Notes: a model not told the origin generated them from the sequence alone. A stretch of 11,053 nucleotides of DNA from Patescibacteria group bacterium UBA5187 (GCA_002413065.1 DHWH01000013.1:6535-17587), one strand, 5' to 3'; shown: positions 5,987-11,053, counted from the first letter of the stretch. A program made the numbers and translations.

Positions 5987-6976
5987 ATGTCACATCGTCT
6001 CCGTATCGGGGTGCTCCGCGGCGGTCCTTCAAATGAATATGAAGTGTCTTTGAACTCGGGTGCGGCAGTGCTTTCAGCTCTTCGGGATCGTTTTGAAGAT
6101 CAATATCAGGCAAGGGATATTTTCATTGATCGCAATGGAACATGGCATATAGACGGTATCGCCGTTCTGCCGCAAGATGCCATTCATAAAATTGATGTTG
6201 CATTCAATGCTTTGCACGGGAAATATGGCGAAGACGGGAAACTCCAATCCTTTTTTGAAATACACGGAATGCCTTTTACCGGATCTGGATCATTGGGATC
6301 TGCAGTGGGAATGAATAAAGCTTTGGCGAAGAAGGTACTCAAGGATCATGGAATCAAATCTCCGTATCATACTGAGATTCCTTCGGCAGAAATCGCCGGC
6401 GATATCGATGCTCTTGCGCGCAGGTTATTTCATTCGGTTATTTTACCAGCAGTCGTGAAGCCGGCGACTAGCGGATCATCGGTCGGTGTTTCCATTGTTC
6501 GTGCATATGGTGAATTTCCGGCCGCTTTGAAAGAGGCGGCTCTGCATTCCGATATTGTCATGATTGAAGAATACATCCAGGGTATAGAAGCGACCTGCGG
6601 GGTGATCGAAGGTTTCCGCGGGCAAGAATTGTACGCCTTGCCGGTTATCGAGATCAAACCCGCTGCGCATTTTTTCGACTATGAAGCGAAGTACGGAGGA
6701 AAGTCAGAAGAAATTATTCCGGCACGATTTGCCGATCAAACAAAAAAGGAGATCGAAGAGTTGGCGCAGAAAGTTCATCGTGCTCTGGGACTCAGGCATT
6801 ATTCACGTTCGGATTTTATCATTCATCCGCGACGAGGGATTTATGTTCTTGAAGTAAATACATTGCCAGGACTTACAAAGGAGTCTCTCATACCCAAGGC
6901 TTTGCGTGCTGTAGGTAGTGATATTCATGAATTGGTGCAACATGTAATAGAATTGGCGGAGAAGATCAAAAGATAA
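5987..6976 (+). CDS. ddl: D-alanine--D-alanine ligase
   Basis: Ddl joins two D-alanines with ATP, giving the dipeptide that ends the peptidoglycan stem peptide. The product is cytoplasmic, has an ATP-grasp fold and is 329 residues long, normal for the family. Visible motifs in order are GGPSNEYEVSLNSG near the N terminus, ALHGKYGEDG, PFTGSGSLGSAVGMNKALAK, the nucleotide loop VKPATSGSSVGVSIV, IEEYIQGIE, ALPVIEI, and the substrate and metal region YSRSDFIIHP followed by VLEVNTLPGLT. The ATG at 5987 is chosen over an in-frame ATG at 5897 because the latter lies inside uvrC and would add 30 residues outside the fold. A consensus TATAAT ends six bases before 5987. The presence of Ddl implies the cell makes peptidoglycan or at least retains this step. 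It is transcribed on its own or together with uvrC. Confidence 0.96.
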   Translation: MSHRLRIGVLRGGPSNEYEVSLNSGAAVLSALRDRFEDQYQARDIFIDRNGTWHIDGIAVLPQDAIHKIDVAFNALHGKYGEDGKLQSFFEIHGMPFTGSGSLGSAVGMNKALAKKVLKDHGIKSPYHTEIPSAEIAGDIDALARRLFHSVILPAVVKPATSGSSVGVSIVRAYGEFPAALKEAALHSDIVMIEEYIQGIEATCGVIEGFRGQELYALPVIEIKPAAHFFDYEAKYGGKSEEIIPARFADQTKKEIEELAQKVHRALGLRHYSRSDFIIHPRRGIYVLEVNTLPGLTKESLIPKALRAVGSDIHELVQHVIELAEKIKR

Positions 6977-6990
6977 TCCCTGTTGAATAA

Positions 6991-7009
6991 AATACAGAAA
7001 TCCTGTATT
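6991..7009. repeat. 7-bp inverted repeat after ddl
   Basis: AATACAG (6991-6997), a five-base loop and CTGTATT (7003-7009) form a perfect but AT-rich hairpin 14 bases after the ddl stop. It is followed by CTGTTACG, not a T-run, so it is at most a weak terminator. Confidence 0.45.
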
Positions 7010-7017
7010 CTGTTACG

Positions 7018-7050
7018 ACTCGCGTTTAAGGGGTACAGAAAACGCGTAGT
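7018..7050. repeat. Inverted repeat next to the tRNA-Ala promoter
   Basis: CGCGTTT (7021-7027) and AAACGCG (7040-7046) are perfect reverse complements around 12 bases. They extend by ACT (7018-7020) and AGT (7048-7050) if T7047 is bulged. The right arm touches the -10 of the tRNA promoter, so it could be an operator or only a hairpin. Confidence 0.45.
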
Positions 7051-7055
7051 ATAGT
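7050..7055 (+). promoter_or_regulatory. -10 box of tRNA-Ala
   Basis: TATAGT ends six bases before the first base of the tRNA at 7062. Transcription would start at or within about two bases of the mature 5' end. A -35 at standard spacing is not evident. Confidence 0.5.
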
Positions 7056-7061
7056 AAATAA

Positions 7062-7137
7062 GGGCCTGTAGCTCATCTGGTAGAGCGCCTCATTTGCAAT
7101 GAGGAGGCACGCGGTTCGAGTCCGCGCAGGTCCACCA
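7062..7137 (+). tRNA. tRNA-Ala, anticodon TGC
   Basis: The 76 bases fold as a standard cloverleaf. The acceptor stem GGGCCTG pairs with CAGGTCC (7127-7133), including the G3-U70 wobble (7064 with 7131) that identifies alanine tRNAs. The anticodon stem CCTCA/TGAGG surrounds the loop TTTGCAA, with anticodon TGC at 7095-7097 reading GCA and related Ala codons. The T arm contains GTTCGAGTC. The 3' CCA (7135-7137) is encoded in the DNA after discriminator A7134. The Nudix ATG begins two bases after the CCA, and a -10 box lies six bases before the tRNA. Confidence 0.98.
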
Positions 7138-7139
7138 TA

Positions 7140-7574
7140 ATGCAAGAGATACTCTCAAAAATAGGAAATAAAAAATTATGTCCGATCGCTGTTATTGTCA
7201 GAAATAAAAAGATATTGATGGGTTATCGTCATTATACTCCTGATAAGTGGAAAAAGATTTCAGTATGGACTATGCCAGGAGGAAGATGTGATCAAGGAGA
7301 AACCATCGAACAGGCATTGCGTCGGGAGGCACGGGAAGAAGTTGGTGTTACTGATTTAAAGATTCTTACATTCATAGGCGAAGTGGCGGGTGCTAAAGAA
7401 GGCGATATCGTTCCTATTTTTGGATGCTCAACATTACAGGAACCAAAGCTGAAGGAGCCGGAAAAGTTTTCAGAATGGAAGTGGATTGATTTTAATGTGT
7501 ATAGGAGTGGAGAGCTTGGAGTTTTCAACTCGAAAGCGAAGGAATTAATAATGGAATATATATCAACATTATAA
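7140..7574 (+). CDS. Nudix hydrolase
   Basis: Nudix enzymes hydrolyse nucleoside diphosphates linked to another group X, often as house-cleaning or cofactor turnover; the substrate here cannot be told. The 144 residues contain a perfect Nudix box at residues 48-70 (G, five residues, E54, seven residues, REAREEVGV), which supplies the metal-binding glutamates. It is preceded by the typical strand IAVIVRNKKILMGYR and by WTMPGG. The length is that of a single-domain Nudix protein. The start at 7140 gives a natural N terminus and is only two bases after the CCA end of tRNA-Ala, with no room for a Shine-Dalgarno site outside the tRNA. Translation therefore probably uses an mRNA released by tRNA 3' processing, or the unprocessed transcript. 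By my count GC is about 39% (7141-7560), which looks lower than the neighbours and hints at a different origin. Confidence 0.9.
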   Translation: MQEILSKIGNKKLCPIAVIVRNKKILMGYRHYTPDKWKKISVWTMPGGRCDQGETIEQALRREAREEVGVTDLKILTFIGEVAGAKEGDIVPIFGCSTLQEPKLKEPEKFSEWKWIDFNVYRSGELGVFNSKAKELIMEYISTL

Positions 7575-7585
7575 GAGATCAACCC

Positions 7586-8140
7586 ATGCGCAGCACCCCC
7601 AAAAACAACATAATGAGAGACCTGGCAATAGTCGCGTTCAGCGTGATCATCGCCATTGTGCTTGTAAAGACAGATGCGCTTGCGGGCGTAGTGGCCGCGA
7701 TAGAAAATATGCGTCTATTCGGCAGCTTCCTTGCGGGCATGTTCTTCACATCAGTTTTCACCACTGCTCCCGCCATTATTATTCTGGGGGGACTATCCAA
7801 GGCGCATTCCATATTCCTGATTGCAGTTATGGGAGGGCTCGGCGCGGTACTAGGGGATCTGCTCATTTTCCGTTTTGTCCGAAGCAGCCTGGGACCTGAT
7901 TTTTCATATCTTGTTAAGAAAGTAAAATCCGAGCGGCTTACTGCGATATTCCGCCTCAAACTCTTTCATTGGCTCATTCCGTGTCTCGGAGCGCTCGTGA
8001 TAGTGTCGCCCTTGCCTGATGAACTCGGTCTCATGATGATGGGACTTTCCCATATGAAAATGCGGTATTTCATTCCATTGTCATTTGTTCTGAATGGAGC
8101 GGGTATTCTGATCATCGGGTTGATTGCAACCTCGATATAG
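7586..8140 (+). CDS. Multi-pass membrane protein, divergent DedA/VTT-like
   Basis: The 184-residue product is strongly hydrophobic, with about five membrane segments (roughly residues 13-29, 44-69, 73-98, 127-143 and 161-183) and a basic stretch between the third and fourth (KKVKSERLTAIFRLK). The order of features resembles the DedA/SNARE-associated (VTT) family. There is a hydrophobic re-entrant-like segment with a Pro (TTAPAIIILGGL), a GAVLGDLLIFRFV helix like the family's GxxxGD helix, and SPLPDELGL with a final Gly/Asn-containing helix. DedA proteins are linked to lipid scrambling and membrane homeostasis. This assignment is an inference from pattern, and the protein could be an unrelated lineage-specific membrane protein. 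It starts 11 bases after the Nudix stop with at best a weak AAGAG ribosome site. A TATAAG (7570-7575) could also be a -10. Confidence 0.62.
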   Translation: MRSTPKNNIMRDLAIVAFSVIIAIVLVKTDALAGVVAAIENMRLFGSFLAGMFFTSVFTTAPAIIILGGLSKAHSIFLIAVMGGLGAVLGDLLIFRFVRSSLGPDFSYLVKKVKSERLTAIFRLKLFHWLIPCLGALVIVSPLPDELGLMMMGLSHMKMRYFIPLSFVLNGAGILIIGLIATSI

Positions 8141-8148
8141 GGTATATT
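8120..8148 (+). promoter_or_regulatory. Promoter of the 64-residue gene inside the previous gene
   Basis: TTGATT (8120-8125) and TATATT (8143-8148) are 17 bp apart. The -35 lies inside the 3' end of the membrane-protein gene, and the -10 begins just after its stop. The -10 ends eight bases before the ATG at 8157, so the predicted leader is about 0-2 bases. Confidence 0.7.
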
Positions 8149-8156
8149 TTTCACAT

Positions 8157-8351
8157 ATGGGATTTATCGCCGAATTATTTACAGGCATTCTCGACGTCTT
8201 GAAAGACGTGCTTTCCGCGCTCTTAGGAATCATTCCCAAGGTCATATCATTTCTGTTGTGGATCCTTTCCGGCATCATCATTCTGCCTTGCGTTTTCATC
8301 GCCGGAACTTTGTATCCGAAGTGGGTTGACTGGGGAGAGAAGGGTTTTTAA
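8157..8351 (+). CDS. Small hydrophobic protein, 64 residues, unknown function
   Basis: I do not recognise a family. The product starts MGFIAELFTGILDVLKDVL, an amphipathic helix-like stretch. It continues with a long hydrophobic span from about residue 22 to 50 (LLGIIPKVI, then FLLWILSGIIILPCVFIAG) and ends with an aromatic and charged tail (YPKWVDWGEKGF). It is probably an inner-membrane peptide with one membrane segment or a hairpin. The start at 8157 is chosen over an in-frame ATG at 8124 because 8124 lies inside both the upstream gene and the promoter. The 8157 ATG comes eight bases after a good -10. zwf begins eight bases after its stop codon, but zwf has a promoter of its own inside this gene's 3' end. 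Confidence 0.7.
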   Translation: MGFIAELFTGILDVLKDVLSALLGIIPKVISFLLWILSGIIILPCVFIAGTLYPKWVDWGEKGF

Positions 8352-8354
8352 AAA
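8326..8354 (+). promoter_or_regulatory. Promoter of zwf, predicting a leaderless mRNA
   Basis: TTGACT (8326-8331) and TAAAAA (8349-8354) are 17 bp apart. The -10 ends five bases before the zwf ATG at 8360, so the transcript would begin at about the start codon. The -35 is near consensus and the -10 is weaker. A purine stretch in GGGAGAGAAGGG lies too far upstream (about 14 bases) for a normal ribosome site. Confidence 0.58.
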
Positions 8355-8359
8355 TTCCC

Positions 8360-9811
8360 ATGGAAGTATCCACACATTCTGCCTCAACTCCTTTTGCGCT
8401 TCATCCGACAATTTTTGTCATTTTCGGCATTACAGGCGACTTGGCCCGGACAAAGCTTCTGCCCGCACTCCTCGCGCTTTATTCAAAAAAGTTATTGCCG
8501 CCGCGCTTTTCCATAATCGGCTTTTCGCGCCGCGCTTTCACCCGTGAGGATTTTCGCGATTTCATCCGCGAAAAAATGGATGTTCGGCCGGGGGAATTCA
8601 AGGAAGAAGACATCAAGCATTTTCTGGATCATATGTCATATGAACAAGGATTTTTTGACAGCGCTCTTGCCTATACGCGTTTGACTGAACGTCTGAAAAC
8701 CATCGATGACCGCTGGGGCCAATGTTCGAATAAACTTTTTCATTTGTCCGTTCCTCCGAATCTGTATGAAGGGATATTGCAAAATCTAGCGGCATCCAAG
8801 CTGACTCTTCCGTGCGACGATAAGAGCGGATGGACGCGCGTTCTCATAGAAAAACCGTTTGGCAATGATATTGAAACAGCCCGCTCGCTCGACAAACTGT
8901 TGGGACAACTGTTTGATGAAAAGCAGATTTTCCGAATCGACCACTATCTTGCAAAGGAAGCCCTTCAGAATATTATTGCATTCCGTTTTACGAATCCGAT
9001 GTTCGAGCCGATGTGGCAGAGCGAGCATATCGACAAGGTTCACATCAAGATGCATGAGAAGGCCGGCATCGAAGGACGCGGCGCATTCTATGATCCTATA
9101 GGGGCTTTGCGCGATGTGGGACAAAATCACATGCTCCAGATGCTGGCTTTGATAGCTATGGATATGCCGGCATCTTTTTCATCGGATGATATTCGCTCTG
9201 AGCGTGCGGCGATTTTAAGCGCGTTGAAGAAAATAGCACCCCGAGGGCTCAAAGAGAATGTCACCAAGGGGCAATACAAGGGATATATTTCAGAACCAGG
9301 AGTTCCGCTTCAATCAAAAACCGAAACATATTTCCGCATTCGTGCGGAAGTAGATGCGCCGCGCTGGAGGGGTGTTCCGTTCTATCTCGAAAGCGGAAAA
9401 GCCCTTGCCGAATCGCGCGTCGAGATCAGCATCTATTTCAAAAGCGGAAAAAAGAAATCAGCCAAGTGGCGCAGCACGAAAAAGAAGATCGTTCCTGAAG
9501 ATCAGAACATTCTGACGTTCAGGATCCAGCCGGATGAGGGCATCAAGATAAAATTCTTCGTAAAGACTCCAGGTCATGGATTCAATGTCGAGCCAAAGAC
9601 ATTGAAATTCAAATATGCGGATGTTCCATCGTTCGATGTTATTCCTGACGATTATGAACGCCTGATTCGCGATGCATTCATCGGCGATCAGACACTTTTT
9701 GCTTCGACTGACGAAATCATGGCTTCATGGAGATTTGTCACGCCTATACTGGAGAATTGGAAGAGTTTGCCATTAAAAATTTATGAGCAGGGAGCGAAGG
9801 AGGTGGAGTAG
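8360..9811 (+). CDS. zwf: Glucose-6-phosphate 1-dehydrogenase
   Basis: Zwf oxidises glucose 6-phosphate to 6-phosphoglucono-lactone and reduces NADP+, the entry to the oxidative pentose phosphate pathway, in the cytoplasm. The 483 residues match the family length of about 480-490. Near the N terminus is the dinucleotide fingerprint FGITGDLARTKL (G23, G26, D27). Next come LIEKPFG, then the substrate motif RIDHYLAKE (192-200), then GALRDVGQNHMLQ with the likely catalytic H257. The substrate motif has Ala198 where most family members have Gly; the His and Lys are kept. The C-terminal beta domain includes FYLESGKALAESRVEISIYFK and LTFRIQPDEGI. The ATG at 8360 is supported by the promoter that ends five bases before it. 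The csaA ATG is 14 bases after the stop codon, so these two may share a transcript. No other pentose phosphate gene is in the window. Confidence 0.96.
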   Translation: MEVSTHSASTPFALHPTIFVIFGITGDLARTKLLPALLALYSKKLLPPRFSIIGFSRRAFTREDFRDFIREKMDVRPGEFKEEDIKHFLDHMSYEQGFFDSALAYTRLTERLKTIDDRWGQCSNKLFHLSVPPNLYEGILQNLAASKLTLPCDDKSGWTRVLIEKPFGNDIETARSLDKLLGQLFDEKQIFRIDHYLAKEALQNIIAFRFTNPMFEPMWQSEHIDKVHIKMHEKAGIEGRGAFYDPIGALRDVGQNHMLQMLALIAMDMPASFSSDDIRSERAAILSALKKIAPRGLKENVTKGQYKGYISEPGVPLQSKTETYFRIRAEVDAPRWRGVPFYLESGKALAESRVEISIYFKSGKKKSAKWRSTKKKIVPEDQNILTFRIQPDEGIKIKFFVKTPGHGFNVEPKTLKFKYADVPSFDVIPDDYERLIRDAFIGDQTLFASTDEIMASWRFVTPILENWKSLPLKIYEQGAKEVE

Positions 9812-9825
9812 GCAATTTAAAAAAC

Positions 9826-10161
9826 ATGGCAACCATAGAAGATTTTCAAAAATTAGACATTCGGGTAGGGAAGGTTCTTGAAGTAACCGATTTTCCTGAA
9901 GCCAGAAAACCTGCATATAAACTCAAAATTGATTTTGGTCCGGAGATCGGGATAAAACAGTCATCGGTACAGATTGTCGCCTTGTATAAAAAGGAAGACC
10001 TTGTGGGAAAGCTTGTTCTCGGCGTAGTCAATTTTCCTGTTAGAAAAATCGGTGCATTCGAATCCGAAGTTTTAACCCTCGGGGTTCCGGATAATGAAGG
10101 AAATGTCATATTGATCAGGCCGGACATTGAAGCGGCTGTTGTAGGTGGAAAGTTGTTTTAA
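9826..10161 (+). CDS. csaA: CsaA-type tRNA-binding-domain chaperone
   Basis: CsaA is a small homodimeric protein with the OB-like fold also found at the C terminus of methionyl-tRNA synthetase. In Bacillus it has chaperone and protein-export-related activity. The 111 residues match the family's length and pattern: FQKLDIRVGKVLEV at the N terminus, then DFPEARKPAYKLKIDFG, EIGIKQSSVQI, GVVNFPVRKIGAFESEVL and a C-terminal ILIRPD. The gene follows zwf by 14 bases and is probably co-transcribed. No Shine-Dalgarno site lies at the normal distance. An AAGGAGGTG stretch within the last zwf codons (9797-9805) ends 20 bases before the ATG, which is too far for standard use. The minus-strand terminator of the next gene overlaps the end of this gene. 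Confidence 0.95.
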   Translation: MATIEDFQKLDIRVGKVLEVTDFPEARKPAYKLKIDFGPEIGIKQSSVQIVALYKKEDLVGKLVLGVVNFPVRKIGAFESEVLTLGVPDNEGNVILIRPDIEAAVVGGKLF

Positions 10162-10193
10162 TAAAAATAGCTACCCAATTTCTCAGGCAGCTA
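10160..10193 (-). terminator. Intrinsic terminator of the minus-strand hypothetical gene
   Basis: On the minus strand, TAGCTGCC (10193-10186) and GGTAGCTA (10175-10168) pair over eight positions with one G-T wobble, around a ten-base loop. TTTTT (10167-10163) and ATT follow. It lies 37 bases after the stop codon of the minus-strand gene and overlaps the csaA stop codon. On the plus strand it lacks a T-run. Confidence 0.72.
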
Positions 10194-10201
10194 GTGTGTG
10201 T

Positions 10202-10221
10202 GGGTAAGAGTCAGCTTATCC
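10202..10221. repeat. 7-bp hairpin between csaA and the converging gene
   Basis: GGGTAAG (10202-10208) and CTTATCC (10215-10221) pair in plus-strand RNA with one G-T pair, around a six-base loop. It is followed only by GAGTTTATTC, so a plus-strand terminator for csaA is possible but weak. Confidence 0.3.
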
Positions 10222-10229
10222 GAGTTTAT

Positions 10230-10637
10230 TCACAATGCGTACTCGCGATCTCGTCGCGCTTCCTCGGCTCGGTAATCAGCTTGTTTGACAATGTCGCAAG
10301 CAATACATGCGATGACTGCTGTCGCAGTTTCTTGCAGTAATTCAAGTCCGGACATGCTGGGTTCCAAGGTGAAACAGAGTTCGCTGAAGTTTGAAACCTG
10401 AATGAAATCAAAGAATTTGTCATTCGGATTTTGACCGCGTCCCATGACGCATACACAGCCGAGCTTTTGTGGAGACAGTGTCCGAACGTATCCCTGGATG
10501 TGATTTTTGTGGGCATCCAGGATAAATCCAGGTGTTACAACTCCCCCTATTCTGTGTGCGTTTTGAAACCTGCTCATTCTTTCTTTGCCTATCGCGTGTT
10601 TCGTTAAGTTAACGATCCACTTTTCTTCGTTTCTCAT
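10230..10637 (-). CDS. Hypothetical protein, 135 residues
   Basis: I do not recognise a family. This minus-strand gene converges on csaA and diverges from ychF. The product starts MRNEEKWIVNLTKHAIGKERM. It is mixed alpha/beta-like, with a hydrophobic central part and a charged C-terminal end (KQADYRAEEARRDREYAL). It has five cysteines, including CVC and CIAC pairs, but no clear zinc or redox motif. There is no signal peptide or membrane segment. Support for a real gene comes from the Shine-Dalgarno stretch GGAAGGAG, four bases before the ATG at 10637, and from the terminator just after the stop. An overlapping minus-strand frame (10226-10516) has no such signals and is treated as a shadow. 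An inverted repeat at 10671-10701 lies 34-64 bases upstream of the start and could control expression. Confidence 0.72.
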   Translation of the reverse strand: MRNEEKWIVNLTKHAIGKERMSRFQNAHRIGGVVTPGFILDAHKNHIQGYVRTLSPQKLGCVCVMGRGQNPNDKFFDFIQVSNFSELCFTLEPSMSGLELLQETATAVIACIACDIVKQADYRAEEARRDREYAL

Positions 10638-10641
10638 ATTT

Positions 10642-10649
10642 CTCCTTCC
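10642..10649 (-). promoter_or_regulatory. Shine-Dalgarno site of the hypothetical gene
   Basis: On the minus strand GGAAGGAG is followed by four bases and the ATG at 10637. This is the strongest ribosome site at normal distance in the window, and it fixes the start. Confidence 0.75.
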
Positions 10650-10670
10650 GGAGTTCCCATTACAGTATCG

Positions 10671-10701
10671 ATTAGCAAACGACTTATTTCTGCTTGCTAA
10701 T
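10671..10701. repeat. 8-bp inverted repeat, possible operator
   Basis: ATTAGCAA (10671-10678) and TTGCTAAT (10694-10701) are perfect reverse complements separated by 15 bases. That puts equivalent positions 23 bp apart, about two helical turns. It lies upstream of the minus-strand gene, where its promoter should be. Confidence 0.5.
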
Positions 10702-10722
10702 ATGAATCAGAGAACGATTCAT
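10702..10722. repeat. 7-bp inverted repeat
   Basis: ATGAATC (10702-10708) and GATTCAT (10716-10722) are perfect reverse complements around seven bases. It directly adjoins the previous inverted repeat. Confidence 0.45.
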
Positions 10723-10732
10723 TAATGGTCCC

Positions 10733-10768
10733 AGCATAGATATGCTGATACATTGAAGTTAAGCATAT
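10733..10768. repeat. Three AGCATA half-sites in alternating orientation
   Basis: AGCATA (10733-10738), its reverse complement TATGCT (10741-10746) and AGCATAT (10762-10768) occur within 36 bases. The last two form ATATGCT-15 bases-AGCATAT. It lies upstream of the ychF promoter. Confidence 0.5.
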
Positions 10769-10806
10769 GGAAAGATTAAGTCAATTAAGACGAAAGTAAG
10801 TCTTTG

Positions 10807-10815
10807 TGCTAAACT
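10807..10815 (+). promoter_or_regulatory. Extended -10 promoter of ychF
   Basis: TGCTAAACT holds an extended -10 (TGn) with hexamer TAAACT (10810-10815), nine bases before the ATG at 10825. TTAAGA (10785-10790) could be a -35 at a long 19-bp spacing. The predicted leader is 0-3 bases, and no Shine-Dalgarno site is present. Confidence 0.55.
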
Positions 10816-10824
10816 CTTTTCACT

Positions 10825-11053
10825 ATGAGTTTATCTTTAGGAATCGTCGGACTCCCAAACGTCGGAAAATCCACGCTCTTCAACGCGCTTACAAAAAAGA
10901 GCGTACCGGCCGAAAACTATCCTTTCTGCACCATTGATCCTTCAGTAGGTGTCGTTGCTGTACCAGATGATCGCCTCGGAAAACTTTCAACATTTTCAAA
11001 ATCAGTAAAAACAGTTCCGGCTGCAGTCGAATTCGTCGACATCGCAGGTCTCG
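10825..11053 (+). CDS. ychF: YchF/OLA1-family P-loop NTPase, 5' part (3' end outside the window)
   Basis: YchF is a universally conserved Obg-like P-loop protein of the TRAFAC class that associates with ribosomes and prefers ATP over GTP in studied cases. The 76 visible residues begin MSLSLGIVGLPNVGKSTLFN, which contains the G1/P-loop GLPNVGKS. They continue with NALTKK, NYPFCTIDPSVGVV (the switch I region typical of YchF) and VPDDRLGKL, and reach the G3 motif FVDIAGL at the window edge. The hydrophobic residue in the P-loop (GLPNVGKS, with Leu after the first Gly) fits the HAS-NTPase group to which YchF belongs. The start is supported by the extended -10 nine bases upstream. Confidence 0.96.
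   Translation, partial: MSLSLGIVGLPNVGKSTLFNALTKKSVPAENYPFCTIDPSVGVVAVPDDRLGKLSTFSKSVKTVPAAVEFVDIAGL

Noticed and set aside
6991..7009. The hairpin after ddl as an intrinsic terminator.
   Set aside because: The stem is AT-rich and no T-run follows.
4297..7037. The 9-mer GGGGTACAG occurring near 4300 and near 7031.
   Set aside because: It has only two copies, in unrelated positions with no extended similarity, and is probably chance.
7110..8140. A repeated tRNA-Ala 3' end as an attachment site of an integrated element.
   Set aside because: I found no second copy of the tRNA 3' sequence downstream and no integrase gene.
10226..10516. A second minus-strand frame of 96 residues overlapping the hypothetical gene.
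   Set aside because: It has no ribosome site, while the 135-residue frame has a strong one plus a terminator.

Overview
The window is a stretch of bacterial chromosome of medium GC content, made almost entirely of housekeeping genes with short gaps between them. Gene order on the + strand: the 3' part of clpB, uvrA, a roughly 530-base gap, uvrC, ddl, tRNA-Ala(TGC), a Nudix hydrolase, a DedA/VTT-like membrane protein, a 64-residue hydrophobic protein, zwf, csaA, a minus-strand hypothetical gene, and the 5' end of ychF. TGA, TAA and TAG all end genes here, so the genetic code is standard. I see no transposase, phage gene, rRNA or CRISPR array. My best inference for the organism is a lineage with a reduced genome, such as the Candidate Phyla Radiation (Patescibacteria). 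The reasons are the stripped-down UvrA and UvrC, the short spacers and the likely leaderless transcripts. I cannot prove this from the window alone.

The clearest theme is an economical nucleotide excision repair set. UvrA keeps both ATPase modules, the UvrB-binding region and the C-terminal zinc module. It appears to lack the insertion domain, has Asp in place of one cysteine of the first zinc site, and carries a low-complexity linker of about 33 residues. UvrC keeps its GIY-YIG nuclease, UVR motif and RNase H-like nuclease. It ends right after the latter, without the usual helix-hairpin-helix domain, and lacks the iron-sulfur cysteines. uvrB is not in the window.

The second theme is transcript architecture. 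For uvrA, ddl, the 64-residue gene, zwf and ychF, a recognisable -10 box ends only 5 to 9 bases before the start codon, often with a TTGAnT-type -35 at exactly 17 bp. This predicts leaderless or nearly leaderless mRNAs. uvrC and the minus-strand hypothetical gene instead have Shine-Dalgarno sites. tRNA-Ala also has a -10 placed so that transcription would begin at about its first base, and the Nudix start codon lies 2 bases after the tRNA CCA end.

The 4180-4707 gap is not empty. It holds a minus-strand unit (promoter, small open frame with one predicted membrane segment, intrinsic terminator) whose best start is cut by an in-frame TGA. Beyond that lies a second minus-strand open frame with coding-like composition but no start codon. 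This looks like decayed or misread small-gene territory. The 10638-10824 gap between the minus-strand hypothetical gene and ychF holds a cluster of inverted repeats that could be regulatory.

Roles of the remaining genes: ClpB (protein disaggregation), Ddl (D-Ala-D-Ala for peptidoglycan), Zwf (glucose 6-phosphate to NADPH), CsaA (tRNA-binding-fold chaperone) and YchF (ribosome-associated P-loop ATPase/GTPase). They do not form one pathway. The region reads as core genes packed together, with a few small uncharacterised genes between them.
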